A stretch of 64,000 bases of DNA, from contig CAIJLZ010000005.1 in NCBI GenBank assembly GCA_903821605.1, positions 62,001 through 126,000 of the forward strand, read 5' to 3'. This document shows, piece after piece, positions 1-9,340 of this stretch. Every line of letters begins with the position of its first letter. Positions within the stretch are counted from its first letter, which is position 1. Made by a program: the position numbers and the translations under genes. The notes beneath the pieces are model-generated. The model saw only the letters and a list, made by a program, of their open reading frames with translations. It was not told the DNA's origin and ran no database searches. Source of the stretch: an uncultured Sphingomonadales bacterium. Lineage in GTDB: Bacteria > Pseudomonadota > Alphaproteobacteria > Sphingomonadales > Sphingomonadaceae.

Positions 1-2
1 AA

Positions 3-131
3 CTGTCGTCCGCACCCGTCAACTTGTGGATCGACGGGGTGGAGCAATCACTGGTGAGCAGACAGACCCGACTACGGGACCGCTATGCGACGCCGGGAGA
101 AACCGGGCTGCCCAAGGCCTATCAACGATAA
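3..131 (+). CDS. C-terminal fragment of an unidentified protein
   Basis: A frame open from the left edge encodes about 42 residues before a TAA stop at 129-131. The end reads like a real protein C-terminus (NLWIDGVEQ, then a basic RQTRLRDRY stretch). The rest lies outside the window, so the family cannot be named. It converges on argC with only 19 bases between the stops. The other two plus-strand frames here are less protein-like. Confidence 0.4.
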   Translation: MSSAPVNLWIDGVEQSLVSRQTRLRDRYATPGETGLPKAYQR

Positions 132-150
132 CGCACGAGAACGGCGGGGC

Positions 151-1098
151 TTAGACCCGCAGGCCGGTTGCCTCGTCCACGCCCATCAGCAGGTTCATGG
201 TCTGCACCGCAGCGCCACCCGCCCCCTTGCCGAGATTGTCGAGCGTCGCCACCAGCCGGGCCTGATCCCCAGCGTCCGAGCCGAAAACGAACAAATCGAC
301 CCGGTCGCTATCAGCGCTGGTTTCCACCGGCAGCCAGTCCATCGCGTCACACTCGGCCTTGCTCGCCACCCGCACCAGCTTGCGCCCGGCATAATGGCTC
401 GCCAGCCCGTCGCGCAATGCGTCAAGCGAGGCACAACCGGCCGCGCCGATCTGCAACGGCACCTCGACCACCATGCCGCGATAGGTCGGGACCACTGCCG
501 GGGTGAACAACGGGCGATAGCCCAGCCCGGCCTGATGCTGCATTTCCGGCACATGCTTATGCCCAAGCTTAAGTGCATAAGTCCGCCACGCGCTGTCGAG
601 CGGTTCGGCCGCATGCGCATCCTCATAGGCCGCGATCATCGCCTTGCCGCCGCCCGAATAACCAGACACGGCATTGCAGCAATATTGCCAGTCAGCCTTT
701 AACAGCCCCTGCGCCACCAGCGGCGCCATGAGCGCGAGAAAGCCAGTCGAATAGCAACCCGGATTGGCAATCCGCGAGGAGGCGAGGATGCGGTCATATT
801 GCCCCGCCTTGAATTCGGGAAAACCATAGACCCAGCCCGGAGCGGTGCGGTGCGCGGTCGATGCGTCGATCACCTTGGTCGTCGCATTGTCGATCAGGCT
901 GACAGCTTCCTTCGCCGCATCATCCGGCAGGCAAAGAATAACGATCTCCGCCGCGTTCAGCGCATCGCGCCGCGCCGACGGGTCTTTGCGCTGGGCCTCA
1001 TCAAGCGTGATCAGCTCGATATCGCTGCGCCCGGCAATCCGTTCACGGATTTCAAGGCCGGTGGTGCCGACCGAGCCATCAATGAACAACCGGGTCAT
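151..1098 (-). CDS. argC: N-acetyl-gamma-glutamyl-phosphate reductase
   Basis: Third enzyme of arginine biosynthesis: NADPH-dependent reduction of N-acetyl-gamma-glutamyl phosphate to the semialdehyde, in the cytoplasm. The 315-residue product has the N-terminal nucleotide-binding loop GSVGTTG at residues 8-14 and the catalytic cysteine (C115) in the context NPGCYSTGF. Its length and the early loop fit the short, type 2 ArgC group. The ATG at 1098 is chosen because the protein then starts with MTRLFIDG, as the family does. This ATG overlaps the stop of the SH3-like gene (1095-1097) in an ATGA arrangement, so the two genes are probably translationally coupled. A frame extends a further 19 codons upstream but shows no family similarity. 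Confidence 0.93.
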   Translation of the reverse strand: MTRLFIDGSVGTTGLEIRERIAGRSDIELITLDEAQRKDPSARRDALNAAEIVILCLPDDAAKEAVSLIDNATTKVIDASTAHRTAPGWVYGFPEFKAGQYDRILASSRIANPGCYSTGFLALMAPLVAQGLLKADWQYCCNAVSGYSGGGKAMIAAYEDAHAAEPLDSAWRTYALKLGHKHVPEMQHQAGLGYRPLFTPAVVPTYRGMVVEVPLQIGAAGCASLDALRDGLASHYAGRKLVRVASKAECDAMDWLPVETSADSDRVDLFVFGSDAGDQARLVATLDNLGKGAGGAAVQTMNLLMGVDEATGLRV

Positions 1099-1427
1099 TG
1101 CGGCAGATCCAGCGCCGAAATCGGCACATAACCGACGAGATGATCCTTGACGCAATAGCCCCAGGCAATGCCGCCAGAAAGATCGAGCACGGCGAATTGC
1201 TCACCCTGCGCCAATGTGCAGACCAGCGCGCTGTCCATCTCCGCCGTCTCGCGGATCGGCGCGGTCTCGGCGGTGCAGGCGACCGGCATCGGCTTGGCAT
1301 AATGTGGTGCGAACAGCACACCGGCCAGGGCAACATCAGCCACATCGCCCCGCACCGCATTGGTGCGCGGATCAAGCTGGACGGACGGCCCCTTCAGGCC
1401 GAATTTCGGGGTATTGGCAACACTCAT
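1095..1427 (-). CDS. Small SH3-like domain protein
   Basis: A 110-residue protein without a signal peptide or membrane segment. The C-terminal half (about residues 45-108) resembles a bacterial SH3 domain of the kind found in front of NlpC/P60 peptidases: a run of short strands ending in GYCVKDHLVGYVP. No peptidase domain follows, so it is a stand-alone module. It overlaps the argC start by 4 bases, which suggests co-transcription; a functional link to arginine synthesis is not evident. The domain call rests on pattern only. Confidence 0.6.
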   Translation of the reverse strand: MSVANTPKFGLKGPSVQLDPRTNAVRGDVADVALAGVLFAPHYAKPMPVACTAETAPIRETAEMDSALVCTLAQGEQFAVLDLSGGIAWGYCVKDHLVGYVPISALDLPQ

Positions 1428-1495
1428 CGTAGCGCGTGGCCTTACTTATTTGTCCGGGTGGAAATCAACCCGCGTCCATGCCCAACGATCACCGA

Positions 1496-2902
1496 TCAAT
1501 CACCCGTCAGGATGCGATCGACCAATTGCTTCACCGTCGGGGTAAAGCCGTTGGAATAGAACGGATCGGTCTTGAAATTGAACGCGGCATGGCCAGCAAA
1601 CATCAGATTATCGTCGATCTCACCGCCATGGGCGATGTCCTGCAACGTCTTTTGGATGCAGAAAGAACGCGGATCGGCGAGATAGCCAGTGGTGTAATCA
1701 TCATGGTCCTTCCACGACGAGAAACCACAATGCGACAGACAGCCCATGCAGTCGGTCTGGTCCTTGCGGATCATGTCGCGTTCGGGAACACTCACGAATA
1801 TCACGGTGTTGTCCGGGGTCTTGAGCGCTTCGGTAAAGCCCTGCGCCACCCAAGCCCGCGCGCGTTCGAGATCATGCGGCGTGACCCAGAAATTCTTCTT
1901 ATTCTTGACGCCGACATCAAGCTGGACCTCATGGTCGCCCGCCTGTTCGCCCGAATAAGGGATCTGCCGTTGCGAACGCCCCTCAAGGCTCCGCAGGAAC
2001 GGATTGCGGACCGCCGACGAATAAAAGCCGGTCGGCGAGAAACGATGGAGCAGGATATCGCCCTCATCGAGCGTGCGCAGCCGGTCCTTCCAGCCTTGCG
2101 GGATCGGGCTTTCCTGCGTCAACAGCGGACGCGTACCAAATTGGAACGCGATCTGGCCGAGTTCGGGATTGTCGATCCAGTTGTTCCAGTCGCGCAGATA
2201 CCAGACGCCGCCCGCCATCACGATTGGCACACTATCCGGGATGCCGCCTTCGCGCATCACGTCGCGCAGCGCCTTGACGCGGGGATAGGGATCTTCTGGC
2301 TTTAACGGGTCTTCGGCATTGGACAGGCCGTTGTGGCCACCAGCCAGCCACGGGTCTTCATAGACCACTGCTGCCAGCCATTCCGCTGCCTTGCTGTACG
2401 ATCGCTTCCACAGCGCGCGAAACGCGCGACCCGACGAAATGATCGGCAGATAATGCACGCCATGCTTGGCCGCGATTTCGGACAGCTTATAGGGCATGCC
2501 CGCGCCGCAGGTGACACCCGCCACCAGACCCTTGGTCTGTTCGAGAATGCCTTCAAGTACCGCCTGCGCGCCACCCATTTCCCACAGCACGTTGATGTTG
2601 ATCGCGCCTTGGCCGCCCGAAATGTCATATGCGCGGCGGACCTGTTCGACACCACCATCAATCGCATATTGGATCAGCTGCTCATGACGTTCCTTGCGGG
2701 TCAGCGCGTCATAGACCTGCGGAATGATCTTGCCTTCCGCGTCATAGCTGTCGGCATTGACCGCCGACACGGTGCCGATACCACCCGCCGCGGCCCAAGC
2801 ACCCGAGCTCGCATGATTCGAAACGGCAACACCCTTGCCGCCCTCGATGACCGGCCAAACCTCGCGATTGCCGTAGCGGATCGGCTTCAAACCCTTGAAC
2901 AT
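1496..2902 (-). CDS. Nitronate monooxygenase-like FMN oxidoreductase
   Basis: A 468-residue TIM-barrel flavoprotein of the 2-nitropropane dioxygenase/nitronate monooxygenase family. Glycine-rich phosphate-binding segments are visible (AGVTCGAGMPY, VPIVMAGGVWYLRDW, FQFGTRPLLT). The family oxidises nitronates or acts as an NAD(P)H-dependent flavin oxidoreductase; the substrate here is unknown. The protein is longer than a typical ~330-residue member and carries a cysteine cluster near residues 385-392 (C-x2-C-x3-C) with another cysteine about 20 residues later, which could hold metal or an Fe-S cluster. The ATG at 2902 is preferred over one eight codons upstream because AAGGGG lies about 7 bases before it. 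Confidence 0.8.
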   Translation of the reverse strand: MFKGLKPIRYGNREVWPVIEGGKGVAVSNHASSGAWAAAGGIGTVSAVNADSYDAEGKIIPQVYDALTRKERHEQLIQYAIDGGVEQVRRAYDISGGQGAININVLWEMGGAQAVLEGILEQTKGLVAGVTCGAGMPYKLSEIAAKHGVHYLPIISSGRAFRALWKRSYSKAAEWLAAVVYEDPWLAGGHNGLSNAEDPLKPEDPYPRVKALRDVMREGGIPDSVPIVMAGGVWYLRDWNNWIDNPELGQIAFQFGTRPLLTQESPIPQGWKDRLRTLDEGDILLHRFSPTGFYSSAVRNPFLRSLEGRSQRQIPYSGEQAGDHEVQLDVGVKNKKNFWVTPHDLERARAWVAQGFTEALKTPDNTVIFVSVPERDMIRKDQTDCMGCLSHCGFSSWKDHDDYTTGYLADPRSFCIQKTLQDIAHGGEIDDNLMFAGHAAFNFKTDPFYSNGFTPTVKQLVDRILTGD

Positions 2903-3009
2903 CTGCACCCCTTGCGGACCGGACAAATCCGGAAAATTTGCCCCCTATAGCAGCGATTCCGGGAAATGCTCGATTTTTTCGCGCAGGAAAAATGCAGATG
3001 AACGCAAAA

Positions 3010-3041
3010 CGCCCGGATTGCCAAAAATGGCAATCCGGGCG
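3010..3041. terminator. Perfect 13-bp hairpin with a T-run on the minus strand
   Basis: The arms CGCCCGGATTGCC (3010-3022) and its exact complement (3029-3041) flank the loop AAAAAT. Read on the minus strand, the stem is followed by TTTTGCGTTC, resembling an intrinsic terminator. No gene was found on the minus strand directly upstream of it, so it may be a leader attenuator for the flavoprotein transcript or an unrelated palindrome. Confidence 0.5.
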
Positions 3042-3297
3042 CCTGCGTGACGAAATGTCGTCAACCCCCCAAACGTTTCCCGCGCTCTGCGACGACCGGT
3101 ATTCCGGCTTGTATGTCACGGCAGCGTTCAACGCCTCCCCGAACCATGGCCCTGATATTCGTTTTTATAATCTTGGTCCTGATCGGTGAGCTTCGTTTAG
3201 AGTAGCCGCCGGGGTGTTGTCATCCGTCCATCGCAGGGTCTTCACGCTTTTGGCGAAACCTGTGATGAATCCGCAACAGCCGCAATGGAGCGCCCCG

Positions 3298-3317
3298 ATA
3301 GGCCATGATAGGCCATG
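3298..3317. repeat. Two tandem copies of a 10-base unit
   Basis: GATAGGCCAT occurs twice back to back, about 85 bases before the proS start. It may be simple slippage or a short regulatory repeat. Confidence 0.5.
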
Positions 3318-3400
3318 ACTGGCAAAACGGCTTTCCCTTTCGCGGCAATTCGCTCTAATAGCGCCCGAACACCGATCAAACGTTGGAATTGCCAGACCTC

Positions 3401-4717
3401 ATGCGCCTTTCACGCTATTTTCTCCCCGTCGCCAAAGAAGCCCCGTCCGATGCCCAGATCATCAGCCACAAGCTGATGCTGCGCGCCGGCCTTATTCGCC
3501 AGACCGCCGCGGGCATTTATGCTTGGTTGCCGCTGGGCCATCGGGTGCTGCGCAAGATCGAGCAGATCGTCCGCGAAGAACAGGACCGGGCTGGCGCGGT
3601 CGAACTGCTGATGCCGACGGTGCAGTCGGCCGATCTCTGGCGCCAGTCGGGGCGCTATGATGATTATGGCGCGGAAATGCTGCGCATGAAGGATCGGCAC
3701 GAACGCGACATCCTATTTGGCCCGACCGCCGAAGAAGTGATCACCTCGATCTTCGCCGCCTCCGCCAAAAGCTATCGCGACCTGCCGCGCACGCTATACA
3801 ATATCCAGTGGAAATTCCGCGATGAGGTGCGCCCCCGGTTCGGCGTGATGCGCGGCCGCGAATTTTTGATGAAGGATGCCTATAGCTTCGACATCGATGA
3901 GGCTGGCGCGCGTCACAGCTATAACCGCATGTTCATCGCCTATCTGCGCACCTATCGCCGCATGGGCCTGCGCGCGATCCCGATGCAGGCCGATACCGGC
4001 CCGATCGGCGGCGATCTCAGCCATGAATTCATCGTTCTTGCCCCCACTGGCGAGAGCGAAGTCTTCTATCATCGCAACTGGGAACAGGACCGCGACCTCA
4101 CGGTTGATCAGGATGATCCGGCGGCCTTGCAGGCATTTGTGTCGGGCCTGACCGCCGATTATGCCGCGACAGACGAAAAGCGTGACGCCGCGCGCGAAGC
4201 CGCTGGTGGCGATGCGATCCAGCAGTCGCGCGGGATCGAAGTCGGCCATATTTTCTATTTCGGGACCAAATATTCCAAGGCCATGGGCATGACCGTCCAA
4301 GGTCCGGATGGTAACCCGATCATCCCGCAAATGGGCAGCTATGGCATTGGCGTGTCGCGTCTGATGGGCGCGATCATCGAGGCCAGCCATGATGACAATG
4401 GCATCATCTGGCCCGAATCTGTCGCGCCCTATCGCATCGGTCTGATCAACATGCGCGTCGATGATGCAGGCTGCACCGCCGCCAGCGACGATCTTTATGC
4501 CAAGCTCAGCGCCGCCGGGGTCGAAGTCCTTTACGACGACCGCGACGAACGCGGCGGCGCGAAATTCGCGACGATGGATGTGATCGGCCTGCCGTGGCAG
4601 GTAGTGATCGGCCCCAAGGGCATCGCCAATGGCGTGGTCGAACTCAAGAACCGCGCGACCGGCGCCAAGGAAGAACTGTCGCCTGACGCGCTGCTCAACC
4701 GGATGACCGCCCAATGA
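3401..4717 (+). CDS. proS: Prolyl-tRNA synthetase
   Basis: Charges tRNA-Pro with proline; a class II aminoacyl-tRNA synthetase. The 438-residue protein is the short alphaproteobacterial form: the catalytic core (motif 2 region [21 protein letters not shown]) passes to the C-terminal anticodon domain without the ~180-residue editing insertion of the E. coli-type enzyme. The ATG at 3401 (MRLSRYFLP) is preferred over an in-frame TTG at 3383 because it matches the usual family N-terminus, although the ribosome site is weak. The stop overlaps the start of the Lol permease gene by 4 bases (ATGA at 4714). Confidence 0.95.
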   Translation: MRLSRYFLPVAKEAPSDAQIISHKLMLRAGLIRQTAAGIYAWLPLGHRVLRKIEQIVREEQDRAGAVELLMPTVQSADLWRQSGRYDDYGAEMLRMKDRHERDILFGPTAEEVITSIFAASAKSYRDLPRTLYNIQWKFRDEVRPRFGVMRGREFLMKDAYSFDIDEAGARHSYNRMFIAYLRTYRRMGLRAIPMQADTGPIGGDLSHEFIVLAPTGESEVFYHRNWEQDRDLTVDQDDPAALQAFVSGLTADYAATDEKRDAAREAAGGDAIQQSRGIEVGHIFYFGTKYSKAMGMTVQGPDGNPIIPQMGSYGIGVSRLMGAIIEASHDDNGIIWPESVAPYRIGLINMRVDDAGCTAASDDLYAKLSAAGVEVLYDDRDERGGAKFATMDVIGLPWQVVIGPKGIANGVVELKNRATGAKEELSPDALLNRMTAQ

Positions 4718-5967
4718 GGCTGCTCTCCGCCCATGAATGGATGATTGCGAAACGCTATCTCCTTCCCGGGCGGGGTGAAGCATTTATCGCGCTTGTCGCC
4801 TCGATCAGCCTGGTCGCCGTCGCCTTGGGCGTGGCGGCCCTCATCATCGTGATGAGCGTCATGAACGGCTTCCGCGCCGAACTGTTCGACAAGATCGTCG
4901 GCCTGAACGGCCATGCCGTGGTGCAGGGCTATGAGGGGCGGCTCGACAATTGGCGGGCCGTGCTCAACATCGTCAAGCAAACACCGGGCGTCACCTCGGC
5001 GACACCGCTGATCGAACGCCCACTGATGGCCAGCCTCAATGGCCGGGTGGAAGGCGTGCTGGTGCGCGGCATGGAGATTGGCGACATCCGCCGCAACACC
5101 ACCCTGCGCGACGGCGTCAAGGCGGGTTCGCTGGCCGGGCTTCAACCGGGCGCGGGCAAGATTGTCATCGGGTCACGGCTGGCGGAGTCGCTGGGTGCCC
5201 GGCTGGGTTCCAGCGTCAGCCTGATCTCGCCTGATGGGCAGGTTACGCCATTCGGCACCGTGCCGCGCATCGTCAGCTACACTGTCGCCGCCATCGTCGA
5301 AGTGGGCGTTTATGATTATGACAAGGCGTTCGTCATCATGCCGATGGCCGATGCACAGACCCTGTTGATGATGGACGACGCTGTCGGGATGATCGAAGTG
5401 AACACAGTCGATGCCGATCGCGTGGCCGAGATTCTCGATCCAGTTGGCCCCAAAGTCGCCCGCGATGCGGTCGTGTCGGATTGGCGTCAGATGAACAGCC
5501 AATTATTTGAGGCCTTGCAGGTGGAGCGGGTGGCGATGTTCACCGTATTGTCGATCATCGTGTTGGTCGCGGTGTTCAACATCCTGTCCAGCCTGATCAT
5601 GCTGACCCGCGCCAAGACCCGCGACATCGCGATCCTGCGCACCATGGGCGCCACCCGCGAATCGATGATGCGCATCTTCATGAGCGTCGGCCTGACCATC
5701 GGCGTGCTGGGCACCGGGGCTGGCTTGGTGCTGGGGTTTGTCTTTTTGACGTTCCGGCAATCGATCGTGAACGGCATCCAGATGCTCACCGGCCAGAATT
5801 TATGGGACCCTTCGATCCGCTTTCTGACCGAATTGCCATCACGCACCGATCCGTTTGAAGTGCTGCTAATCACGCTGCTCACCATCGTGCTCACCTTTCT
5901 GTCGACGCTCTACCCGGCATGGAACGCCGCCCGAACCGATCCGGTACAAGTCCTCCGCTACGAATAA
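4714..5967 (+). CDS. Lipoprotein-releasing ABC transporter permease (LolC/LolE family)
   Basis: Inner-membrane subunit that extracts outer-membrane lipoproteins and hands them to LolA. The 417 residues show the family layout: one N-terminal membrane helix (about residues 20-48, ending [11 protein letters not shown]), a periplasmic domain of some 220 residues, then three C-terminal helices with the conserved cytoplasmic [14 protein letters not shown] coupling segment. It overlaps proS by 4 bases and is probably co-transcribed with it. The ATPase LolD, often encoded next, is not in the window. Alphaproteobacteria commonly carry a single hybrid permease, so LolC, LolE and LolF cannot be told apart here. 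Confidence 0.88.
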   Translation: MRLLSAHEWMIAKRYLLPGRGEAFIALVASISLVAVALGVAALIIVMSVMNGFRAELFDKIVGLNGHAVVQGYEGRLDNWRAVLNIVKQTPGVTSATPLIERPLMASLNGRVEGVLVRGMEIGDIRRNTTLRDGVKAGSLAGLQPGAGKIVIGSRLAESLGARLGSSVSLISPDGQVTPFGTVPRIVSYTVAAIVEVGVYDYDKAFVIMPMADAQTLLMMDDAVGMIEVNTVDADRVAEILDPVGPKVARDAVVSDWRQMNSQLFEALQVERVAMFTVLSIIVLVAVFNILSSLIMLTRAKTRDIAILRTMGATRESMMRIFMSVGLTIGVLGTGAGLVLGFVFLTFRQSIVNGIQMLTGQNLWDPSIRFLTELPSRTDPFEVLLITLLTIVLTFLSTLYPAWNAARTDPVQVLRYE

Positions 5968-6064
5968 CTGGTATGAATTGCGGCCATTTTTGCTGCATTT
6001 TTTCACTTGTGCAGTGCAGCACCATGGCGCAACCTTGTTTCCTATCGGTACACGCTTTTGATTC

Positions 6065-6070
6065 GGGAGA
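6065..6070 (+). promoter_or_regulatory. Shine-Dalgarno site supporting a TTG start
   Basis: GGGAGA ends 5 bases before the TTG at 6076 and is the only good ribosome site near this N-terminus. It decides the start of the ATP-grasp gene. Confidence 0.6.
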
Positions 6071-6075
6071 TACGA

Positions 6076-7539
6076 TTGGCTGCGCAGGCGTTCGACGAAA
6101 TGTATGGTCTGACCGGCCATGAACCTCGCCCTTCCTATCGCGCCATCGCAGACTGGTTGAACCAGACCGACCATGCCGATCTCTCGACGCAGCAACAGGC
6201 GGCAGAGACCATCTTCCGCAAACTGGGCATTACCTTCGCCGTCTATGGCGACGAGGACGCAGAAGAACGGATCATCCCATTCGATATCACCCCGCGCGTG
6301 CTGGCGGCCAAGGAATGGAGCCGACTTGAAGCCGGGCTGATCCAGCGCGTCACCGCGATCAACGCCTTTTTGACCGACATCTATGGCAAGCGCGAAATAT
6401 TGAGCGCGGGCATCCTGCCGCCCGAACTGATCCTCGCCAATCCGCAATTCCGCGTCGCGATGACGACAATCCGCCCGCCCCATGACATCTGGGCGCATAT
6501 TTGCGGCATCGACATGGTGCGCACCGGGCCAGACGACTTCTTCGTGCTGGAAGACAATGCCCGCACCCCGTCGGGCGTGTCCTACATGCTTGAAAATCGC
6601 GAGGCGATGCAGCGCTTATTCCCCGATCTATTTGCCCAGCACCGCGTCCGCCCGGTCGAAAGCTATCCCGACATGCTGCTGGCGATGATGCGCTCATCCG
6701 CGCCCAAGGGGGCGGGCGACGATCCCTGCTGCGCGATCCTGACCCCCGGCCAGTTCAATTCCGCCTTTTATGAACACAGCTTTCTGGCCGATCATATCGG
6801 GGTCGAACTGGTCGAAGGCAACGACCTTCAGGTCATCGACCGCAAGCTGTTCATGCGCACGACCGAGGGAATGAAACGGGTTGATGTGCTGTATCGCCGC
6901 GTCGATGACGATTTTCTCGACCCGCTGATGTTCCGCCCGGATTCGATCCTTGGCGTGCCGGGATTGATGGATGCCTATGCGGCGGGCAACATCACCATCG
7001 TCAACGCGCCCGGCACCGGCATCGCCGACGACAAGGCGATTTACAGCTATATGCCAGAGATCGTCCGCTTCTATACCGGCAAGGATGCGATCCTACCCAA
7101 TGTCCAGACCTTCCGCTGCCGCGAACCGGAAGACCTCGCTTATGTGCTCGACCATCTCCCCGAACTGGTGGTGAAGCTGGTCGATGGTTCGGGGGGCTAT
7201 GGCATGTTGGTCGGACCGCGTTCGACCAAGGACGAGATCGAGACCTTCCGGCAGCAGATCATCGCCAGCCCGCAGCGCTATATCGCCCAACCGACGCTGG
7301 CGCTGTCGACCTGCCCGACCTTGGTCGAGGAAGGCATCGCACCGCGCCATGTCGATCTCCGCCCGTTCATCCTGACGGGGAGCAACGGCACCCATATCGT
7401 ACCCGGCGGCCTCACCCGTGTGGCACTCAAAGAGGGATCGCTGGTGGTGAACTCCAGCCAGGGCGGCGGCACCAAGGATACATGGGTGTTGGCCGAAGAC
7501 GAGCTTCCGGTCGATGCCGACAACGGAAAGGAGGGCTGA
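6076..7539 (+). CDS. Circularly permuted type 2 ATP-grasp protein, Anbu operon
   Basis: A 487-residue protein of the circularly permuted ATP-grasp (DUF404/DUF407-type) family, predicted to form an amide or peptide bond using ATP; its substrate is unknown. Recognisable segments are FDEMYG near the start, DFFVLEDNARTPSGVSY, VKLVDGSGGYGMLVGP and HVDLRPFI. The start is taken as the TTG at 6076: GGGAGA lies 5 bases upstream and the product then begins M-A-A-Q-A-F-D-E-M-Y-G, as in the family. An upstream ATG at 6007 would add 23 unrelated residues. It is the first gene of a four-gene operon ending in Anbu; the next gene follows after 3 bases. Confidence 0.88.
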   Translation: MAAQAFDEMYGLTGHEPRPSYRAIADWLNQTDHADLSTQQQAAETIFRKLGITFAVYGDEDAEERIIPFDITPRVLAAKEWSRLEAGLIQRVTAINAFLTDIYGKREILSAGILPPELILANPQFRVAMTTIRPPHDIWAHICGIDMVRTGPDDFFVLEDNARTPSGVSYMLENREAMQRLFPDLFAQHRVRPVESYPDMLLAMMRSSAPKGAGDDPCCAILTPGQFNSAFYEHSFLADHIGVELVEGNDLQVIDRKLFMRTTEGMKRVDVLYRRVDDDFLDPLMFRPDSILGVPGLMDAYAAGNITIVNAPGTGIADDKAIYSYMPEIVRFYTGKDAILPNVQTFRCREPEDLAYVLDHLPELVVKLVDGSGGYGMLVGPRSTKDEIETFRQQIIASPQRYIAQPTLALSTCPTLVEEGIAPRHVDLRPFILTGSNGTHIVPGGLTRVALKEGSLVVNSSQGGGTKDTWVLAEDELPVDADNGKEG

Positions 7540-7542
7540 CCC

Positions 7543-8475
7543 ATGCTATCACGCACGGCTTCCAGCCTCTACTGGATCGGTCGCCATATCGAGCGCGCCG
7601 ATTTTGTCGCCCGGCTTGTCGAGGCGGCACTGCAATTCGAACTGCTGCCACAGGCGATGGGCAGCGATGACTGGGCCAGCGCGGTCGCCTCATCCGCCGG
7701 ATCGGATCGCTTCCTTGCCAGCGGGCAAGAGACGAACCGGGCGAATGTCATCGCCTTTCTCGCCTTTGACCCGACCAACCCGGCATCGATTGTGTCTTGC
7801 ATGGATAAAGCGCGCTCGGATGCCCGCGCGATCCGCACCGCCATCACGCGCGAATGCTTCGAGACGCTGAACGAAGCGCATCTCGCGATGAAGGGGCAAG
7901 TACGGCGCGGCAAAGCCGGCCATATTCAGGAATTCATCGACTGGATTAAAACCATCGCCCGCAGCTTTGAAGGCGCGATGCACCGCACGATGCTGCGCAA
8001 TGATTCACTCTGGTTCCTCCGGCTTGGCGGGGCGATTGAGCGGGCCGACAATACCGCGCGCCTGCTTGATGTGAAATATCACTGCCTGCTGCCCCAAGGC
8101 CAGCAAGTCGGCGGCATGCACGATCAGGCGCAATGGACCGCGTTGCTCCGCAGCGTGTCGGCCGTGACCGCCTATCGCTGGATCTATCGCGACGGGTTAA
8201 AGCCATGGCTGGTCGCCGACTTGATGATCCTGCGCAAGGAAATGCCACGCTCGCTGGCGGCCTGTGTGGATGAGGCCAGCGCCATGCTCGGCTGCCTCCG
8301 TCAGGACGGGGGACGCACTGGGGCTGCCGATCGGCAAGCCCGCAAAATGCAGACCCAATTGGCCAAGCTTGACGTCGAAGATGTCATCCAATCTGGTCTG
8401 CACGAATTCCTTGAGGAATTTCTGGCCGACAATAACCGGCTCGGCTTTGCCGTGTCCGATCAGTTCCTCTTCTAA
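7543..8475 (+). CDS. Alpha-E domain protein (DUF403), Anbu operon
   Basis: A 310-residue, mainly helical protein of the alpha-E family, which begins typically with MLSRTASSLYWIGRHIERADFVARLVE. Its biochemical role is unknown; it is found almost always beside the circularly permuted ATP-grasp protein, as here. A strong ribosome site (AAGGAGG) lies about 8 bases before the ATG. It is followed 10 bases later by the transglutaminase gene. Confidence 0.9.
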   Translation: MLSRTASSLYWIGRHIERADFVARLVEAALQFELLPQAMGSDDWASAVASSAGSDRFLASGQETNRANVIAFLAFDPTNPASIVSCMDKARSDARAIRTAITRECFETLNEAHLAMKGQVRRGKAGHIQEFIDWIKTIARSFEGAMHRTMLRNDSLWFLRLGGAIERADNTARLLDVKYHCLLPQGQQVGGMHDQAQWTALLRSVSAVTAYRWIYRDGLKPWLVADLMILRKEMPRSLAACVDEASAMLGCLRQDGGRTGAADRQARKMQTQLAKLDVEDVIQSGLHEFLEEFLADNNRLGFAVSDQFLF

Positions 8476-8485
8476 AGCTTTGACC

Positions 8486-9340
8486 ATGCGCATCCAGATC
8501 GACCATTTGACCCGCTATCATTACACCCTGCCAATGCGTTCGGTGATCCAGTTGTTGCGCGTCACACCGCAAACCAGCGCCCAGCAAACCGTGGTGTCAT
8601 GGGACATCAACATTGATTGCGACGCCCGCATCACGCCGTTCACCGATTGCTATGGCAATCGCTGCCACCTGATGGCGATCGACCATTCGGTGGCCGATCT
8701 CAGCATCGAAGTGACCGGCCTCGTCGATACATGGCCAAGCGCGGGCATCGTTGATTCCAGCGAGCCACTACCCGAACTGGTCTTTCTCCAGCCCACCATG
8801 CTGACCGAGGCCGACGAAGCGATCCGCACCTTCGCGCGCGATGTCGCGGGCGATCCCGCGAAGAGCGCGCTCGACCGCTGCCATGCGTTAATGGGCACAT
8901 TGTGGCGGGAAATCAGCTTCGATACACGCGCCACCTCCTCGCTGACCGACGCCGCCAGCGCCTTTGCCGACCGGCGCGGGGTCTGCCAAGACCTTGCCCA
9001 TATCTTCATCGCGGCCTGTCGCTCGCTGAAAATCCCGGCGCGCTATGTCTCCGGCCATTTGCTGCGGCAAGATGGCAGCGAATGGCAGGAAGCCGCCCAT
9101 GCATGGGCCGAAGCCCATGTGCCGGGGCTGGGTTGGGTATCATTCGACCCCGCCAACGGCATCAGCGCCGACGAACATTATATCCGCGTCGCCGTTGGGC
9201 TTGATTATCGCGATGCAGCACCGGTATCAGGGGCGCGTTATGGGGGCGGCTTCGAAACCCTGTCTGTCGATCTGCGCGTGCGTCGCCCGGGTCAGGACCG
9301 GGCGAAGCAGGGACAGGCACAGGGCAACGCGAATCAATGA
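8486..9340 (+). CDS. Transglutaminase-like cysteine protease, Anbu operon
   Basis: A 284-residue member of the bacterial transglutaminase/protease family with an N-terminal beta domain (MRIQIDHLTRYHY) and a catalytic core. The triad can be assigned as C167 (RRGVCQDLAH), H205 (AAHAWAEA) and D221 (VSFDPANG). It probably cleaves or forms an amide or isopeptide bond; the substrate is unknown. The ATG at 8486 gives the family N-terminus; the frame is open further upstream but there it overlaps the alpha-E gene. The stop overlaps the Anbu start (ATGA at 9337). Confidence 0.9.
   Translation: MRIQIDHLTRYHYTLPMRSVIQLLRVTPQTSAQQTVVSWDINIDCDARITPFTDCYGNRCHLMAIDHSVADLSIEVTGLVDTWPSAGIVDSSEPLPELVFLQPTMLTEADEAIRTFARDVAGDPAKSALDRCHALMGTLWREISFDTRATSSLTDAASAFADRRGVCQDLAHIFIAACRSLKIPARYVSGHLLRQDGSEWQEAAHAWAEAHVPGLGWVSFDPANGISADEHYIRVAVGLDYRDAAPVSGARYGGGFETLSVDLRVRRPGQDRAKQGQAQGNANQ

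Larger units (their letters stand above)
2903..3400. other. Divergent intergenic region
   Basis: About 500 bases separate the divergent flavoprotein and proS genes. Apart from a perfect hairpin (3010-3041) and a 10-base tandem repeat (3298-3317), no convincing gene is present; the short open frames lack family similarity and good ribosome sites. Promoters for both flanking genes are expected here, but no clear -35/-10 pair was recognised. Confidence 0.6.

Noticed and set aside
2742-3131. 129-codon minus-strand frame upstream of the flavoprotein
   Set aside because: It overlaps the flavoprotein gene in another frame and the 3010 hairpin, with no motif or ribosome site.
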